Of a stretch of 64,000 bases of DNA, positions 1-7,458 are shown piece after piece (within the stretch, counting starts at the first letter, position 1; every line of letters begins with the position of its first letter). Location of the stretch: assembly GCF_040782645.1 (NCBI RefSeq), contig NZ_CP160403.1, positions 6,731,001 to 6,795,000 on the forward strand, read 5' to 3'. A model generated the notes under the pieces. The model ran no database searches. It was not told the DNA's origin and saw only the letters and a list, made by a program, of their open reading frames with translations. The DNA comes from Streptomyces sp. HUAS ZL42 (lineage in GTDB: Bacteria > Actinomycetota > Actinomycetes > Streptomycetales > Streptomycetaceae). Made by a program: the position numbers and the translations under genes.

Positions 1-632
1 TCATGTCCCGCCCAACGCGCCACCAGAGCCGTGTACTTGGCGAGCTGGAAGCCCACCACGTCGAGCACCGCCCCCAGCAGGACCAGCCGTAGGCCCGCCC
101 TGAGCAAACCGGTCACCTCGCGGTCCCACTTCACGCACACCGCGCACAGCACCAGCATGGCCGCGCTGTGCCCCAGCAGGCAGAGCACGATCATCTCGCG
201 CATGTACGGCGTGTTCGCGTAGTACGTGTCGAGGTCGGAGAGCCGCTCGGTGTCCGCCTCAGCCGACGCGAACAGCACGACGATCGCGACGATCAGCACG
301 CCGTACGCGGCCACGCTGCACAGCGTCCTGCGCCGCACCAGCGCACGGGAACCGCCGCGCAAGTCGACCAGCAGGACGAGCAGCGAGCAGCTGTACGCGG
401 AGAGCAGGCCGTGGGCGAGCGGCGCCCCGGAGTTCGGGACGCCCGTGAGGGCGCCGACGGCGGACAGGGCCGGCGGGGCCGATGAGAGGAGGGCGAGGGT
501 GCCGAGGGCGATCGCGACGCAGGTGGACACGGTCCGCGGGTTCCCTACGGCCGTACGCGGCCGGGGTCCGCGCAGCAGCGCCAGGCAGGACAGACTCAGG
601 ACCGCGCCCGCCAGAGACACGACGAGACTCAT
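1..632 (-). CDS. MAB_1171c-type multi-pass membrane protein (3' end off the window)
   Basis: The frame starts at the ATG at 632 and stays open to the window edge, giving about 210 residues. Hydrophobic segments alternate with short charged loops. The motif DLDTYYANTPYMREMI and a later ARWAGHD are shared with the two upstream paralogues in this operon. The start overlaps the stop of the preceding gene by 4 nt (ATGA at 629-632), so translation is probably coupled. The family is known as a putative transporter (MAB_1171c), but the biochemical role is not established. The C-terminal cytoplasmic part is missing here because the window ends. Confidence 0.75.
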   Translation of the reverse strand, partial: MSLVVSLAGAVLSLSCLALLRGPRPRTAVGNPRTVSTCVAIALGTLALLSSAPPALSAVGALTGVPNSGAPLAHGLLSAYSCSLLVLLVDLRGGSRALVRRRTLCSVAAYGVLIVAIVVLFASAEADTERLSDLDTYYANTPYMREMIVLCLLGHSAAMLVLCAVCVKWDREVTGLLRAGLRLVLLGAVLDVVGFQLAKYTALVARWAGH

Positions 633-1825
633 GCCCGGGAACTCCATTCCGTGCCCGTCGTGGTCGTGCCGCCGCTGACGCGGGCGGCGGCGACGAGCGG
701 GGACGTGGCCAGGGCGTCGGCGACGCGTACGAGGGCGTCCGGTCCGGGTGCCCGGTGCTGGACCCACTCGCCCTCGTCGGCGGGCAGCACGGACCGGTCG
801 CGGCCGCGTTCCTCCACGACGGCCGCGGCGATGACGGCTGCCCAGGCGGTGGCCTCGGCCCGTTCCGGGTCGCCCGTCTCCCGCAGCGCGGCCGCGAGGG
901 TCCGCTCGTACAGGCCCCGGTCGAAGAACGCGTCCAGATGGCCGAGCGCGTTGTGGATGCTCGTCCGGCGCCACACCAGCCGGGTGGTGGGGGAGGCCCA
1001 GCGCGGGCGCGGCAGGCGCAGCGAGCGGCGGGTGAGGAGTTCGTCCAGCTCGCGCTCCAGCGGTTCGAGACGCGCGTACGTCCGCCGGGATCGCTGCCGC
1101 TCCGTCAGCCGGGGTCCGGCCAGCGGGATCAGGATGCCGGTGACCGTCAGGACGGCGGCCAGGCCGGCGGCCGCGGGCGAGACCGTCGTACTGAGCCCCG
1201 ACCAGTCGCGTCCGCACCAGCGGGCGATCACGGCGGCGAGCTTGGTCACGCTGTAGCCGGCGTTGCACAGCGTTCCGATCCCCAGCGTGATCAGGCCCGC
1301 CCGCAGCCAGCCGTCCACCTGGCGGGCCCAGCGCAGGGACGACACGGTGGTGACGCCGGCGGCGGCGAGATGCCCCGACAGGTACAGCACGATCATCTCG
1401 GCGACGAACGGCGTCGTCGCGTAGTAGGTGTCGAAGTCGGTGCGGCGTTCGACGGGCGCGTCGCCCAGCGCGAACATCGCCGCGATGCCCAGGAGGACTG
1501 ACGCGTAGGCCACGATCCAGCGGCGGCTGGTGCGATGGACGTCGGGCCCGCCCCGCCAGTAGACGATCAGTACCTGGGAGGCGGCGCTGTACGCGGTGAT
1601 CGACGCGTACGTCAGAGGTGCGGCCAGGTTGGGCATGCCGCTGAGGTGGTTGATGGCTCCGACGGTCGGCGGAGCGCCGAGGAAGAAGCAGATGCCGGCC
1701 AGGCCGAGGACGGCGCAGATGGCACGCAGGTAGGGGTCGCCGCGGTGGCGTGTCAGGTCCGGGGCCTTCACCAGCAGGCCCAGCCAGAGCAGGCCGCAGC
1801 TGATGTAGTTGATCAAGCTGCTCAT
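629..1825 (-). CDS. MAB_1171c-type multi-pass membrane protein
   Basis: This 398-residue protein has about seven hydrophobic segments in residues 1-250, followed by a soluble C-terminal region of about 140 residues. The loop motif DFDTYYATTPFVAEMI and the motif ARWCGRDWSGLST match its two neighbours, so the three are paralogues. The ATG at 1825 overlaps the stop of the ImmA/IrrE-like gene by 4 nt, and its own stop overlaps the next gene by 4 nt. Family knowledge gives only 'putative transporter'. The tight coupling to a protease-like gene suggests a paired membrane sensor or partner, which is inference. Confidence 0.8.
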   Translation of the reverse strand: MSSLINYISCGLLWLGLLVKAPDLTRHRGDPYLRAICAVLGLAGICFFLGAPPTVGAINHLSGMPNLAAPLTYASITAYSAASQVLIVYWRGGPDVHRTSRRWIVAYASVLLGIAAMFALGDAPVERRTDFDTYYATTPFVAEMIVLYLSGHLAAAGVTTVSSLRWARQVDGWLRAGLITLGIGTLCNAGYSVTKLAAVIARWCGRDWSGLSTTVSPAAAGLAAVLTVTGILIPLAGPRLTERQRSRRTYARLEPLERELDELLTRRSLRLPRPRWASPTTRLVWRRTSIHNALGHLDAFFDRGLYERTLAAALRETGDPERAEATAWAAVIAAAVVEERGRDRSVLPADEGEWVQHRAPGPDALVRVADALATSPLVAAARVSGGTTTTGTEWSSRA

Positions 1826-2385
1826 CCTCGTGTCCCGCGGTGGTTGAGGGCGGCTCCGATGCGCCCGGCCAGATCCCGGGCGCCTTCGCCGGGCGCCTGC
1901 CCGGCCGCGAACCCCTGGTCCGCCGGGGCCTCCAGCCACGGGCGCAGCCGCTGGGCCATGAGCATGCCGAACCGGTCGGCCTCCTGCTCGTCGGCCAGGC
2001 TGAAGTCGGTGCGCGCGGCGGTGGGCTCGCCGGCCGCCTCGGCAGGCGTGCTCGTCTCCTGCCGGTGCATGTGCCACACCTCGTGGCAGAAGATCACGAT
2101 CTGGTGCCACAGCGCGGCACGCTTGTCTATGACGACGTCGTCGTGCGTGTCACGTTCCAGCCAGAGTCCGCTGGCGGTGTGCGGCGGGAAGACCTTCCGG
2201 TGCACCCTGACCTCGCGGCCCCGCCACACGCCGACGGACGCCACGAGCGCGTCGAAGAGGTCCTCGGGTTCCGCGGGGACCGTCACCCGTAGGGGATCGA
2301 TGAGCGCGTCGGCGAGCCGGCGCATCTCCTTCTTCCTGCGCATCGCTGAAATATGCCAGGCCATGTGCTTTTTCAGCCACCTCAC
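1822..2385 (-). CDS. ImmA/IrrE-like metallopeptidase-fold protein
   Basis: This protein of up to 187 residues carries a gluzincin zinc signature HEVWH at residues 101-105 and a downstream acidic stretch DEQEADRFG that could supply the third ligand. ImmA/IrrE proteins cleave or control partner repressors, or act as toxin-like components. No XRE partner is seen next to this one. The start is uncertain: GTG at 2385 overlaps the upstream stop (GTGA) but has no spaced ribosome site, and ATGs at 2364 and 2343 are alternatives. Both flanking genes are membrane proteins coupled by 4-nt overlaps. Confidence 0.75.
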   Translation of the reverse strand: MRWLKKHMAWHISAMRRKKEMRRLADALIDPLRVTVPAEPEDLFDALVASVGVWRGREVRVHRKVFPPHTASGLWLERDTHDDVVIDKRAALWHQIVIFCHEVWHMHRQETSTPAEAAGEPTAARTDFSLADEQEADRFGMLMAQRLRPWLEAPADQGFAAGQAPGEGARDLAGRIGAALNHRGTRG

Positions 2386-3749
2386 CTCCGGTGCGGAAGG
2401 ACCGGACCCTCCGCTCCCGCCCGGTCGGTCGTCCCCGTCCGGTCGGCCGTCCGCGACGGATCGGCCTTCGGTGACGGATCGGCCTTCGGTGACGGACCGT
2501 TCGCCGCCACCGGCCCGTGCGTTCCCGTCGCGGCACCCGCGCTCGCTCGCACCGCGTCGACCGCGTCGGGGTGGCGCAGCGCCCGCGACACCGCCGCGAT
2601 CTCCTGGAGCAGGTCAGTGGTGTCGGGGTCGTCGGCCGCCTCGCGCCGCGGCGCCCGGTCACCGGCGTGGACGGCGTCCAGGATCGCCACCGCGGCCGCG
2701 AGCGCCTTCGCCCGCTCAGGCGTGAAGCCGAGGCCGAGGGCGGCGTCGTACGACCGCGCCCGCAGGCCCTCGTCGATGTGCCGGGCCAGTGGGAGCAGTA
2801 CGTCGCGGATGAAGGTCTCGCGGCGGGTCAGGCGCAGTTCGGGGGCGGCCCGCAGCAGAAAGGGGACGCCGTCGCCGTTGACGGACCGCATCAGTACGTA
2901 CAGCGGCCGCAGTTCGTGGTGGGCGAGCCGCACCCGCCGGCGGTCGTGCAGGTACTGCCCGGCGTGCGGCAGGATGAAGCCGACCGCGATCAGGACGGCG
3001 GACAGACAGGCCACGGGCGGCGCCGCGTCGGTGCTCAGCCAGTCCAGGTCGTACCCGGTCCAACGGGCCGCCACGGCGGTGAGTTTGGCGGCGTCGAAGG
3101 CCAGCTGGGTCGCGTAGCCGATACCCAGGAACTTCAGCCCCCAGCGCAGCCAGGCGTCGAGCCCGTCCGTGCGCACCCAGTTCCAGATCAGCCGCGAGGT
3201 GATGAGCGTGGCCAGGGTGTGCGCGAGCAGGTAGAGCAGGATCATCTCGCGCATGTACGGAGTGTTGGCGTAGTACGTGTCCAGGTCCCGCTGCCGCTCC
3301 ACGGGGGCGTCCGCGAGGGCGAACAGCACCCACAGCGCCACGATCACACCCGAGTAGACGGAGACGACCCAGCGCGTCGCCCGCCGGGTCGCGGCCGAGC
3401 GGTCGGACAGGCCGTTGCGCCAGGCGATGATCAGCAGCAGACAGGAGCCGCAGAACGCGGTGAGCAGCGAGTACACCCAGGGCGCCGAGATGTTCGGCAC
3501 GCCCGTGACCCGGTTGGTCCACGCGATCGTCGACGGTGTCACGAACACGAACACGGCGCAGGCGAGCAGCAGCAGCCCGCCGACGGCACGCAGCAGCGGG
3601 TCCTTCCACAGCCGGATGATCGTGGGCAGCTTGATGGCGAGGGCGGCGGTCAGGACGGCGGTCGGGATCCAGAACGAGACCGAGGTCTCGCTCAGGACAC
3701 GCAGGTCCAGCGCCAGGAACTCGGGCCGTACGGTGAGGGACTGGGTCAC
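2382..3749 (-). CDS. MAB_1171c-type multi-pass membrane protein with repetitive C-terminal tail
   Basis: This 455-residue protein has about seven transmembrane segments in residues 10-255 and the family loop DLDTYYANTPYMREMI. A soluble domain follows, then a low-complexity tail with a repeated KADPSP-like unit near the C-terminus (DNA 2440-2500). The GTG start at 3749 was chosen because it overlaps the upstream stop by 4 nt (GTGA) and begins just before the first hydrophobic helix; the frame extends far upstream without homology. It is the second gene of the five-gene unit. Its function is unknown beyond the family name. Confidence 0.8.
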   Translation of the reverse strand: MTQSLTVRPEFLALDLRVLSETSVSFWIPTAVLTAALAIKLPTIIRLWKDPLLRAVGGLLLLACAVFVFVTPSTIAWTNRVTGVPNISAPWVYSLLTAFCGSCLLLIIAWRNGLSDRSAATRRATRWVVSVYSGVIVALWVLFALADAPVERQRDLDTYYANTPYMREMILLYLLAHTLATLITSRLIWNWVRTDGLDAWLRWGLKFLGIGYATQLAFDAAKLTAVAARWTGYDLDWLSTDAAPPVACLSAVLIAVGFILPHAGQYLHDRRRVRLAHHELRPLYVLMRSVNGDGVPFLLRAAPELRLTRRETFIRDVLLPLARHIDEGLRARSYDAALGLGFTPERAKALAAAVAILDAVHAGDRAPRREAADDPDTTDLLQEIAAVSRALRHPDAVDAVRASAGAATGTHGPVAANGPSPKADPSPKADPSRTADRTGTTDRAGAEGPVLPHRR

Positions 3750-4339
3750 GGGGCCGTTCCTCCGGTTACGCGGCGGTGGAGGGGACCGGCGAGGGCGGGG
3801 GCGCCGGGGCGGGGCCGCAGCGCGGTGGCCAGGCGGTGGCCGAAGTCGTCCGCCTCGGCCTCGTCGGCTGCGCGGGAACCGTCGCGAGCGGCCACCGTCA
3901 GGGCGCCGTCCCGCCCGTCGGGGCCGGCGGCGAACGCGGCGCGCACAGCAGCCGCAGCGGCCGGAGGACGACGGGGGCGATGGCGGTGCCCGGCGTGCAG
4001 ATGCCACAACTCGTGTCCGAGAATGACCAGTTGCTGCACCGCCTCGGCGCGCTCCTCGACGATGACGAGGTCGAAGTCCTGGAACTCGATCCACAGACCG
4101 GTGACGTCGAGCTCGTCGGGGAACCGCTCGAAACGCAGCTCGACGGGCCGGCCGTCCCGGCGCACGCTCATCTCCTCGCACAGCGCGTGGCACAACTCGC
4201 GCGCATCGGCCGGGTGACGGGGTCTCGCGCGCAGCGCGGCGGCGAGCTCGGCGACCAGCCGGCGGGCGTCCCCGCGCGCCGGGCACCACAGCCTCGCCGC
4301 GATCCGGGCCGCCCTCTGCCGCGCGCCCGCGATGTCCAT
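3746..4339 (-). CDS. ImmA/IrrE-like metallopeptidase-fold protein, first gene of the operon
   Basis: This 197-residue protein has the zinc motif HELWH at residues 109-113 and an acidic ADEAEADDFG segment near residue 160. It is paralogous to the gene at 1822-2385, with the shared layout LWIE...VI.E...Q.VI..HE.WH. The ATG at 4339 is the first start after the 421-nt upstream gap, so this is probably the promoter-proximal gene. Such proteins often act with an XRE repressor or an anti-toxin, but here the only coupled partner is a membrane protein. The catalytic residues look complete. Confidence 0.8.
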   Translation of the reverse strand: MDIAGARQRAARIAARLWCPARGDARRLVAELAAALRARPRHPADARELCHALCEEMSVRRDGRPVELRFERFPDELDVTGLWIEFQDFDLVIVEERAEAVQQLVILGHELWHLHAGHRHRPRRPPAAAAAVRAAFAAGPDGRDGALTVAARDGSRAADEAEADDFGHRLATALRPRPGAPALAGPLHRRVTGGTAP

Positions 4340-4473
4340 CGCTCCCCCTTCCCTGGGGCCTGTCGGCCGCTCGGCGGCTTGGCAGCTCGTCCGAGGTTAC
4401 GCGCCCGGAAGTGTCCCCGTCAGGCGATCCGTCGGCCGTTTGTTCAACCAGGAACGACCACTTCACGACTGCT

Positions 4474-4548
4474 CCACGAGTGCTTCCCGAGCACTCCACG
4501 AGTGCATCCCGAGCACTCCACGGCTGCTTCCCCGCACTCCACGACTGG
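4474..4548. repeat. 22-bp direct repeat array
   Basis: Three successive units begin at 4474, 4496 and 4518, with a degenerate fourth at 4539; the periods are 22, 22 and 21 nt. The unit is close to CCACGAGTGCTTCCCGAGCA. GAGTGC and GCACTC are complementary, so each unit can also form a small hairpin. It lies about 135 nt upstream of the ImmA/IrrE-type operon start. It may be a cluster of regulator sites or simply slippage. Confidence 0.65.
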
Positions 4549-4699
4549 CTCGTGACCGGCCCATGACTGCTTGCCGACCCCTTCCGGTGGGAAGGGTGCC
4601 CGCAGGCCGCGCAGAAAGCGCTATCCAAAGTCATGTCCGACCCATTGACGTTGGGTGCACATTGAATCTACGGTCCCGTTCGAAGTTACGAGCGATATC

Positions 4700-4712
4700 C
4701 GATATATCGAAC
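4700..4712 (+). promoter_or_regulatory. Pentose-regulon operator site A
   Basis: The perfect palindrome CGATATATCG is followed by AAC, matching the CGAWATWTCGAAC motif found before the araB and ytfQ operons. It sits about 50 nt upstream of the truncated binding-protein gene. A LacI-type site lies about 80 nt further upstream. Confidence 0.6.
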
Positions 4713-4760
4713 CCTCCTCGGCAACAGGGCACGACACACCTTGGAAGTAAAGGGCAGGGA

Positions 4761-5150
4761 ATGGGACGACCCGGCCTCACTCGCAGGCAACTTCTGGCCA
4801 CCGCAGGCGGATTGACGATCGCGGGCAGCTTCGGCTTCGCGGCCCTCGGCACGGGCGCCGACGCCCTCGCCCCGGGCGCACGCACCCGCGTCCGTTACTG
4901 GAACCTCTTCCAGGGCGGCGACGGCACCAACCAGGTCGCGATGGTGGACGCCTTCCGCAAGGGACACCCGGACATCGCGGTCAAGGAAGAACTGCCGTTC
5001 CCCGCCGCACCAGACCGGGAGCCGCACTCCCACCGGGCAGGCAGCCCGCCGGCCAGGCCCCACCCGTACGGCTCGGAGACCCCGCGCTCACCCCTGCTCG
5101 CTCAAGCACGCTACGACTCAGTACTCGGCCAGCTGTTCCAACGCCTGTAA
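4761..5150 (+). pseudogene. Truncated sugar ABC transporter substrate-binding protein remnant
   Basis: The frame encodes only 129 residues, whereas sugar-binding proteins of this family run to about 420-450. Residues 1-35 form a Tat-like signal (TRRQLLATAGG), and the mature part starts with RVRYWNLFQGGDG, typical of extracellular family 1 sugar-binding proteins. Similarity stops after about residue 76 (AFRKGHPDIAVKE). The rest is proline- and arginine-rich and does not look like this family. An internal deletion probably removed the binding protein body and the two permeases that usually follow, joining to a short 3' scrap just before abfA. Confidence 0.7.
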
Positions 5151-5158
5151 GGACACCC

Positions 5159-6673
5159 ATGCGCACCGCCCGCTTCACCCTCGACCCCGCCTTCACCATC
5201 GGCGAAATCAACCCCCGTCTCTTCGGATCCTTCGTCGAACACCTCGGCCGCTGCGTCTACACCGGCATCTTCGAACCCGACCACCCCACGGCCGACGCCG
5301 AAGGCCTGCGCACTGACGTCCTGGACCTGGTCCGCGAACTCGGCGTGACGGCCATCCGCTACCCCGGCGGCAACTTCGTCTCCGGCTACAAGTGGGAGGA
5401 CTCGGTCGGCCCCGCCGAGGAGCGCCCGCGCCGCCTGGACCTCGCCTGGCGCTCGACGGAGACCAACCGCTTCGGGCTCTCCGAATACATCGCGTTCCTC
5501 CGGAAGATCGGCCCCCAGGCGGAGCCCATGATGGCGATCAACCTGGGCACGCGCGGGGTGGCGGAGGCCCTCGAACTCCAGGAATACGCCAACCACCCCT
5601 CCGGTACGACCCTTTCGGACCTGCGTGTCACCCACGGCGACAAGGACCCCTTCGACATCCGCCTCTGGTGCCTGGGCAACGAGATGGACGGGCCGTGGCA
5701 GACCGGCCACAAGACGGCGGAGGAGTACGGCCGTATCGCAGCCGAGACGGCCCGGGCGATGCGCCAGATCGACCCGACCGTCGAACTGGTCGCCTGCGGT
5801 TCCTCCAGCCAGTCCATGCCGACCTTCGCCGAGTGGGAGGCGACGGTTCTGGCGGAGACGTACGACCTCGTCGACTACATATCCCTGCACGCCTACTACT
5901 GGCCGACCGACGGCGACGTCGACTCCTTCCTCGCGTCCGCGGTCGACATGGAGTCCTTCATCGAGAACGTGGTGGCCACCTGCGACCACGTGGGCGCGAA
6001 GGTGAAGTCCCAGAAGAAGATCAATCTCTCCTTCGACGAGTGGAACGTCTGGTACCTGCCGGAGTGGGAGGAGCACGCCCGAACCTCCGACCCGCGGGAC
6101 TGGCCCGAGGCGCCGCGCTTGCTGGAGGACAACTACAGCGTCACGGACGCGGTCGTCTTCGGCTCGCTGCTCATCGCCCTGCTCCGGCACGCCGACCGGG
6201 TCACGGTGGCCTGCCTCGCCCAGCTCGTGAACGTCATCGCGCCGATCCTGACCGAGCCGGGTGGCCCGGCCTGGCGGCAGACGACGTTCTTCCCCTTCGC
6301 CCAGGCGTCGAAGTACGGCCGCGGCGAGGTACTGGACGTACGCGTGGACTCACCGAAGTACGGGACGAAGAAGTACGGCGAGGCGGACCTCCTGCACGCG
6401 ACGGCGGTCCGCGCCGCCGACGGCACGGTCACCGTCTTCGCAGTCAACCGGAGCCGCACCGAACCGCTCCCGCTCGAAGTGGCCCTGACCGGCCTGAGCA
6501 CAACGACTGTCGTCGAGCACACCGCACTCGCGGACGCCGACCCGGACGCGAGGAACACCCTCACCGACCCCGAGCGGGTCACCCCGCACACGGTCGAGGG
6601 CACGACACTCCAGGACGGCACCCTCACGGCCGTACTGGAGCCGCTGTCCTGGAACGTGATCAGACTCGCGTAG
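5159..6673 (+). CDS. abfA: GH51 alpha-L-arabinofuranosidase
   Basis: This 504-residue intracellular enzyme lacks a signal peptide. It hydrolyses terminal alpha-L-arabinofuranosyl bonds of arabino-oligosaccharides with retention. The acid/base Glu is in WCLGNEMDG (E175) and the nucleophile Glu is in SFDEWNVWY (E294), the same numbering as the well-studied bacterial GH51 enzymes. The N-terminal NPRLFGSFVEHLGR and RYPGGNFVSGY segments are family hallmarks, and the last 130 residues form the beta-sandwich domain. It starts 8 nt after the stop of the transporter remnant, which suggests it was once the last gene of that operon. Released L-arabinose would feed AraA. Confidence 0.95.
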   Translation: MRTARFTLDPAFTIGEINPRLFGSFVEHLGRCVYTGIFEPDHPTADAEGLRTDVLDLVRELGVTAIRYPGGNFVSGYKWEDSVGPAEERPRRLDLAWRSTETNRFGLSEYIAFLRKIGPQAEPMMAINLGTRGVAEALELQEYANHPSGTTLSDLRVTHGDKDPFDIRLWCLGNEMDGPWQTGHKTAEEYGRIAAETARAMRQIDPTVELVACGSSSQSMPTFAEWEATVLAETYDLVDYISLHAYYWPTDGDVDSFLASAVDMESFIENVVATCDHVGAKVKSQKKINLSFDEWNVWYLPEWEEHARTSDPRDWPEAPRLLEDNYSVTDAVVFGSLLIALLRHADRVTVACLAQLVNVIAPILTEPGGPAWRQTTFFPFAQASKYGRGEVLDVRVDSPKYGTKKYGEADLLHATAVRAADGTVTVFAVNRSRTEPLPLEVALTGLSTTTVVEHTALADADPDARNTLTDPERVTPHTVEGTTLQDGTLTAVLEPLSWNVIRLA

Positions 6674-6754
6674 GGAACGTGCGCGTCACGATCGGCTTGC
6701 CGCCTGATGAGGTGGCAAGCCGATCGCATCTTGGACGGTGGGTCGAACAAAGGG

Positions 6755-6767
6755 CGATATCTCGAAA
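6755..6767 (+). promoter_or_regulatory. Operator-like site B downstream of abfA
   Basis: CGATATCTCGAAA fits the CGAWATWTCG core with one change. The flanking layout (TCGAACAAAGGG before it) mirrors the araB site, where TCGAACAATGGT precedes the palindrome. No sugar gene follows directly; a small membrane protein starts at 6908. The site may be an orphan left by rearrangement. Confidence 0.4.
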
Positions 6768-6907
6768 AGGTTTCCGATCTCTCAAGTAGTTGAAAAATCG
6801 TCTACTTCCCCATTGTGTGCAGCCTGCACAGGAGTCACCCTGACCCGGCGGGGCGAGTGAAGCCGCAACTCCGCGGCAGTCGCCCCTTCTTACGGGGGGT
6901 CCCTCAA

Positions 6908-7159
6908 ATGATCGGTCCTGGTGCGGCGGGACGCCTGCTGTGCTGGACTCTGGCCGCCGCCATGCTCGGCGCGGCGGTGGAAGCCGTCTTCTCGCCGGAC
7001 GCCGACTGGTGGCAGGCCGCCTGGCCGGTGCCGTGGTACCTGGTCCCCGCCTGGGCGCTCCTCTGGGCGGCCCTGCGCGCCTGGGAGAAACGCACCCAGC
7101 GCCTCGGCCGGCACGAGACCGACGAGGACGTACCGGCGGACTTCGACAAGGCCGCCTGA
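6908..7159 (+). CDS. Small membrane protein, function unknown
   Basis: This 83-residue frame has one hydrophobic segment near residues 5-27 and another near residues 40-58 (PVPWYLVPAWALLWAALRAW), then a charged tail ending DEDVPADFDKAA. The ATG at 6908 begins just before the first helix; the upstream in-frame codons are not protein-like. A G-rich stretch ahead of the start is only a weak ribosome site. No family was recognised. It lies between abfA and the start of the accessory island. Confidence 0.5.
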   Translation: MIGPGAAGRLLCWTLAAAMLGAAVEAVFSPDADWWQAAWPVPWYLVPAWALLWAALRAWEKRTQRLGRHETDEDVPADFDKAA

Positions 7160-7184
7160 CCTGCTCCGCCCCGGCGGCGACCCG

Positions 7185-7305
7185 GTGAAGGCGGAGGCCA
7201 TCGCCTCCGTGCAGGACGTCCGCACAGGTTCCTGGAACGGATCCTCGGCGACCTGTGCCACAGCGGAATCGTCGCCAGCCGCCGCGACGGAGGACCCGAC
7301 GGGTC
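7185..7305 (+). pseudogene. Remnant of an Rrf2-family winged-helix regulator
   Basis: One frame reads VKAEAIASVQDV, and after a frame change the sequence reads HRFLERILGDLCHSGIVASRR. Together these match the DNA-binding winged helix of streptomycete Rrf2 proteins (pattern VKAEAIA.AQ.IP..FLE.ILGDLR..G.V.S.RG). Neither the N-terminal start nor the effector half is present. It marks the edge of the rearranged island. Confidence 0.55.
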
Positions 7306-7458
7306 TGAGACGCGCGCCAGCCCAAGTCGTTCTACTTCGTTGGCAATTGACGTGTGATCATCATCACTTCACTTTGCGAAACCATGTGAACGTCTTGTGG
7401 ATTCTTTGGGTAGCCGCTTAGAACTTCCCTACTTTTGATCAATTCCGTGGGGGGATCT

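Larger units (their letters stand above)
4340..4760. other. Intergenic region with direct repeats and sugar-operator-like sites
   Basis: No gene is recognised in this 421-nt stretch between the divergent ImmA/IrrE-type gene and the truncated binding-protein gene. It holds an array of 21-22 nt direct repeats (4474-4548), a LacI-type palindrome GAAAGCGCTATC at 4614-4625, and a perfect palindrome CGATATATCG at 4700-4709 followed by AAC. A GTTCGAA half-site lies at 4678-4684. The left part probably holds the promoter of the 4339 operon, and the right part holds the promoter of the former sugar transporter operon. Confidence 0.6.
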
